Notes under the pieces: generated by a model
The model's database searches: none
Seen by the model: the letters and a program-made list of their open reading frames with translations, nothing else
Told to the model about the DNA's origin: nothing
Program-made: the position numbers and the translations under genes
Shown here: in pieces, positions 60,806 to 64,000 of the stretch
Position numbering within the stretch: the first letter of the stretch is position 1
Layout: the number at the start of each line of letters is the position of its first letter
Source: RGDT01 sp964630925
Lineage (GTDB): Bacteria > Planctomycetota > Planctomycetia > Gemmatales > Gemmataceae
Length of the DNA stretch: 64,000 nt
Reading direction: 5' to 3'
Assembly: GCA_964630925.1 (NCBI GenBank)
Contig: CAZVZK010000004.1
Coordinates: 78,221-142,220 of the forward strand

Positions 60806-61489
60806 ATGACCCAGACGACACGCCTCACCTCCGAGGAGAGACGGGCCGACATCATCCGCGCCGTCCGCCAGTTGTTCGCGGAGCGCGGCTTCCACGGCAC
60901 GACGACGAAACAGCTCGCCAACGCCGCCGGCGTCTCCGAGGCGCTGCTGTTCAAGCACTTCCCCGACAAGGAGGCGCTGTTCTCGGCGATGCAGGACGAC
61001 TGCTGCCGCGAATACGGCCGGCGCTACCAGAGCCTGGAGGCCCTGGAGCCGTCCGCCTCCACCCTGGTGCTGCTGGTCCACTTCCTCGTCGCCCTGATCG
61101 TCTCGGGGAAGGGGGCGCCGGACGACGAGGTCGCTGTCGAACGGCTGGCCCTGCGGAGCATGGCCGAGGACGGGGATTTCGCCCGGCACCTGCACCGCCT
61201 CCTCTCGGCGGGGTGGCTCCCCAAGGTCGAGGAGTGCGTCCGCGCCGCCGCCGCCGCCGGCGAGGCCGTGGCCGACCCCGTCTCGCCACGGCTGGGGGGC
61301 TGGTTCATCCACAACCTCGCCGCGCTGGTGCGTTTCCACCTGCTGCCCGCCGCCCCCGTCGTCGAGTACGGCGTGCCGCGCGAGGCCATCGTCGAGCAGG
61401 CCGTCCGCTTCTCCCTGCGCGGCCTCGGCCTCACGGAGGAGGCCATCCGGCGCTACCACAACCCCAAGGCCCTGGCGCTGCTCGGCTGA
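60806..61489 (+). CDS. TetR/AcrR family transcriptional regulator
   Basis: The 227-residue protein has an N-terminal TetR helix-turn-helix (FAERGFHGTTTKQLANAAGV, then SEALLFKHFPDKEALF) and an Ala/Leu-rich ligand-binding domain. GGAGG lies 6 nt upstream of the ATG. It precedes the RND adaptor and pump by 41 bp and should repress them and itself through the palindrome over the promoter. The inducing ligand is unknown. Confidence 0.93.
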   Translation: MTQTTRLTSEERRADIIRAVRQLFAERGFHGTTTKQLANAAGVSEALLFKHFPDKEALFSAMQDDCCREYGRRYQSLEALEPSASTLVLLVHFLVALIVSGKGAPDDEVAVERLALRSMAEDGDFARHLHRLLSAGWLPKVEECVRAAAAAGEAVADPVSPRLGGWFIHNLAALVRFHLLPAAPVVEYGVPREAIVEQAVRFSLRGLGLTEEAIRRYHNPKALALLG

Positions 61490-61530
61490 CGCCTTTTCCC
61501 CGATCATTCCTCCTCCTTTGTGGTGCGTGA

Positions 61531-62697
61531 ATGCTCACTGACAAGCCGACAATCACGCCGCGCCCCTGGCTCGCCCTCACGCTGATCCTGGGCGTCGCGG
61601 CCGGGTGCACGCCGCCGGGCCCGCACGCCGGGGAGGACGCCCCCCCGCCCCCGCCGTCCGTCCCCGTCAGCTCGCCCCTCCTCCGCGAGGTGACCGACCA
61701 CGCCGAGTTCGCCGCACGCACCGCCGCCGTCGAGTCGGTCAAGGTGCGCGCCCGCGTCTGGGGGCACATCGACAAGGTGAACTTCGCCGAGGGCGCGGAG
61801 GTTAAGAAGGGCGACCTCCTCTTCCTCCTCGACAAGAGGCCGTACACCCTCGCCGCCGACAGGGCCGAGGCCGAGCTCGCCCGCGCCGGCGCCCGCGCGG
61901 ACAGGCTGGCCGCCGACCACACCCGCATCCGGATGCTGAGCGCCGCGCGGGCCACCAGCCGCGAGGAGGCCGACCGCGTCGCCGGCGAGCTGGCCGAGGC
62001 CAAGGCCGCCGCCGGGTCCGCGAAGGCAGCCCTGGAGGCGGCCAGGCTGGATCTGAATTACGCCGAGGTGCGCGCCCCCATCTCCGGCCAGGTGGGCCGG
62101 GCCATGATGACCGCCGGCAACCTGATCGGCCCCTCCGACGTGGGCGGCGCGGTGCTGACCACTCTCGTCTCGGTTGACCCCGTCCACGCCTACTTCGACG
62201 TGGACGACCTCGCCAGCGTGAGGGTCCGCGAGCTGCTCCAGGCCAGGAATGGCGGCGCCGCCCCGCGCGTCCTCCTCGGCCTCGCCTCCGAACGCGGCTT
62301 CCCGCACGAGGGCGTGATCGACTTCGTGGATAACCAGGTGGACCCCGGCACCGGCACCCTCAAGGTGCGCGGCGTCTTCCGCAACCCCCGGCGCAAGCTG
62401 ACGCCCGGCCTGTTCGGCCGCGTCCGCGTCGAGCTGGGCACGCCGCGCAAGGCCGTCCTCGTCGCCGACCGGGCCATCGACACCGACCAGGGGCAGAAGG
62501 TCGTCTACGTCGTCGGCAGGGACGACATCATCGAGAGGCGGCCCGTCGAGCTGGGCGGGCTGCACCTCGGCCTGCGCGAGGTCGTCTCCGGCCTGACGGC
62601 CGCCGACCGCGTCGTCGTCGGCGCGCTGCAGCGTGTCCGCGCCGGCGCACCCGTCGCCCCACGCCCCGTCGAGATGCCCGCCCCCGCCGCCCGCTAA
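61531..62697 (+). CDS. RND efflux periplasmic adaptor (membrane-fusion) lipoprotein
   Basis: The 388-residue protein has a signal peptide with lipobox GVAAGC (Cys near residue 27). A barrel-sandwich start (VKVRARVWGHI, EGAEVKKGDLLFLLD), an alpha-hairpin of about 70 residues rich in Ala/Glu, LNYAEVRAPISGQVG and the C-terminal barrel strands (GQKVVYVVG) follow. This is the AcrA/MexA layout. It links the inner-membrane RND pump encoded downstream to an outer-membrane channel, which is not in the window. Confidence 0.94.
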   Translation: MLTDKPTITPRPWLALTLILGVAAGCTPPGPHAGEDAPPPPPSVPVSSPLLREVTDHAEFAARTAAVESVKVRARVWGHIDKVNFAEGAEVKKGDLLFLLDKRPYTLAADRAEAELARAGARADRLAADHTRIRMLSAARATSREEADRVAGELAEAKAAAGSAKAALEAARLDLNYAEVRAPISGQVGRAMMTAGNLIGPSDVGGAVLTTLVSVDPVHAYFDVDDLASVRVRELLQARNGGAAPRVLLGLASERGFPHEGVIDFVDNQVDPGTGTLKVRGVFRNPRRKLTPGLFGRVRVELGTPRKAVLVADRAIDTDQGQKVVYVVGRDDIIERRPVELGGLHLGLREVVSGLTAADRVVVGALQRVRAGAPVAPRPVEMPAPAAR

Positions 62698-62744
62698 CAC
62701 CCCCCGCCACCCGCACCCACGAGACCCGGACGGAGGGCCTTGCC

Positions 62745-64000
62745 TTGCTCGCGCGTTTCTTCATCGACCGCCCGGTCTTCGCCTGGGTGATCTCCATCGT
62801 CATCGTCATCGCCGGGCTGATCTCGGCGGCCGGCCTGCCCGTCGCCCAGTACCCCAACATCACCCCGCCGACGATCCAGGTGGCGTGCGCCTTCCCCGGC
62901 GCCAACGCCCAGGTCGTCGCCGACACCGTCGCCGCCCCCATCGAGCAGCAGATCAACGGCGTCGAGAACATGATGTACATGTCGAGCCAGTGCAACAACG
63001 ACGGCTCGTACTCGCTCACCGTGACGTTCAAGCTCGGCGTGGACCTCGACGCCGCCCAGGTGCTCGTGCAGAACCGCGTCGCCCAGGCCCTCCCCGCCCT
63101 GCCCGACCTCGTCAAGGCCACCGGCGTCACGGTCAAGAAGCAGTCGCCCACGTTCCTCCTCGTCGTCAACATCTACTCGGAGATGGACGAGAAGGCCGGC
63201 AAGCCGTACTTCGACCAGCTTTACCTGAGCAACTTCGCGACGATCCAGATCAAGGACGCCCTGGCCCGAGTCGAGGGCGTCGGCGACGTGTTCCTGTTCG
63301 GGCAGCAGGACTACAGCATGCGTGTCTGGCTCGACCCCGACCGCCTCGCCGCCCGCGGCCTGACGGCGGGGGACGTGATCAAGGCCCTGCGCGAGCAGAA
63401 CGTCCAGGTGGCCGCGGGGCAGATCGGCCAGCCCCCGGCCTCCCCCGGCCTCGACTTCCAGTACACCCTAGCCGCCCAGGGGCGCCTCGACGACCCGGAG
63501 CAATTCGCCCGCATCGTCGTCAAGACGGGGCAATCGGGCGAGGTCATCTACCTGAAGGACGTCAGCCGCTCCGTCATGGGGCCGCGCAGCGAGACGACCA
63601 TGTGCCGCCTCGACGGCAAGCCGTCGGTCGGGATCGCCGTGTTCCAGCTCCCGTCCTCCAACGCCCTCGACACGGCCCAGCGCGTGCGGGCGCGTCTGGA
63701 GACGCTCAAGGACCGCTTCCCCAGGCACCTCGAATACGCCGTCGTGTACGACACCACCCCGTTCATCCGCGAGTCGGTGGACGAGGTGCTGAAGACCCTG
63801 CGCGACGCCGTCATCCTCGTCGCCATCGTCGTCCTGCTCTTCCTCCAGGACTACAAGGCGGTGATGTTGCCGCTCATCGACGTGGGCGTGTCGCTGGTCG
63901 GCACGCTGGCGGTGATGAAGTTCATGGGCTTCACGCTGAACAACCTGACGCTGTTCGGCCTGGTGCTCGCCATCGGCATCGTGGTGGACGACGCCATCGT
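62745..64000 (+). CDS. RND multidrug efflux pump, AcrB/HAE1 type, 3' truncated
   Basis: The visible 418 residues start at TTG with GGAGGG 7 nt upstream and read LARFFIDRPVFAWV, the classic start of HAE1 family pumps. AGLPVAQYPNITPP, the porter domain, and the second membrane region (VILVAIVVLLFLQDYKA) follow, up to GIVVDDAI in membrane helix 4. The window ends there; the proton-relay Asp pair in helix 4 starts at VVDD. It is the pump partner of the adaptor upstream (47-bp gap). Confidence 0.95.
   Translation, partial: MLARFFIDRPVFAWVISIVIVIAGLISAAGLPVAQYPNITPPTIQVACAFPGANAQVVADTVAAPIEQQINGVENMMYMSSQCNNDGSYSLTVTFKLGVDLDAAQVLVQNRVAQALPALPDLVKATGVTVKKQSPTFLLVVNIYSEMDEKAGKPYFDQLYLSNFATIQIKDALARVEGVGDVFLFGQQDYSMRVWLDPDRLAARGLTAGDVIKALREQNVQVAAGQIGQPPASPGLDFQYTLAAQGRLDDPEQFARIVVKTGQSGEVIYLKDVSRSVMGPRSETTMCRLDGKPSVGIAVFQLPSSNALDTAQRVRARLETLKDRFPRHLEYAVVYDTTPFIRESVDEVLKTLRDAVILVAIVVLLFLQDYKAVMLPLIDVGVSLVGTLAVMKFMGFTLNNLTLFGLVLAIGIVVDDAI

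Overview
The window looks like chromosomal DNA of a planctomycete, most likely a Gemmataceae member. The signs are very high GC, a BBP7-type outer-membrane barrel protein, a PEP-CTERM surface protein, several giant Ser/Thr kinases with TPR tails next to ECF-type sigma factors, Uma2 and DUF4058 proteins, and two members of a small protein family that I associate with Gemmata genomes. No rRNA, tRNA, CRISPR array, phage or canonical transposase was seen. The assignment rests on recognising protein families by eye; no database search was run.

Layout. 1-5.8 kb: the 3' part of a TPR-CHAT (caspase-fold) protein, then a secreted S41/PDZ protease from its own promoter, overlapping a beta-propeller protein. 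5.8-19.3 kb: a minus-strand type VI secretion (T6SS) block, transcribed in the order TssB-TssC fusion, tssA, tssB, tssC, a second tssC, tagJ, tssE, tssF, tssG. A PpkA-like kinase with a C-terminal FGE-sulfatase-like domain diverges from it, followed by a small PEP-CTERM protein. The membrane complex, ClpV, Hcp and VgrG are not in the window. 19.9-31.9 kb: BBP7 barrel, small secreted and zinc-finger proteins, Uma2, a sigma factor/kinase pair, two BamE-like proteins, a methyltransferase and a TolB-like propeller. 32-38.2 kb: csrA with a strong terminator, a Ppx/GppA-like operon ending in an alpha/beta hydrolase, then small minus-strand genes separated by gene-poor stretches. 38.4-43.2 kb: a tandem amidohydrolase whose second half appears catalytically dead, and an apparently exact 617-bp copy of its 3' end lying beyond an Rpn-like nuclease gene. 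43.3-50 kb: a second sigma/kinase pair, recQ and rsgA. 50-56.4 kb: a soluble histidine kinase and a run of overlapping enzyme genes. 56.5-60.7 kb: a three-gene TolQ/ExbD-type energy-transduction operon with repeated domains of unknown function. 60.8-64 kb: TetR regulator, RND membrane-fusion lipoprotein and the 5' part of an RND pump.

The most unusual items are the natural TssB-TssC fusion, the ExbB-ExbD-ExbD operon in which only one ExbD-like protein keeps the pore Asp, the 617-bp duplication around the Rpn-like gene, and the active/dead amidohydrolase fusion.
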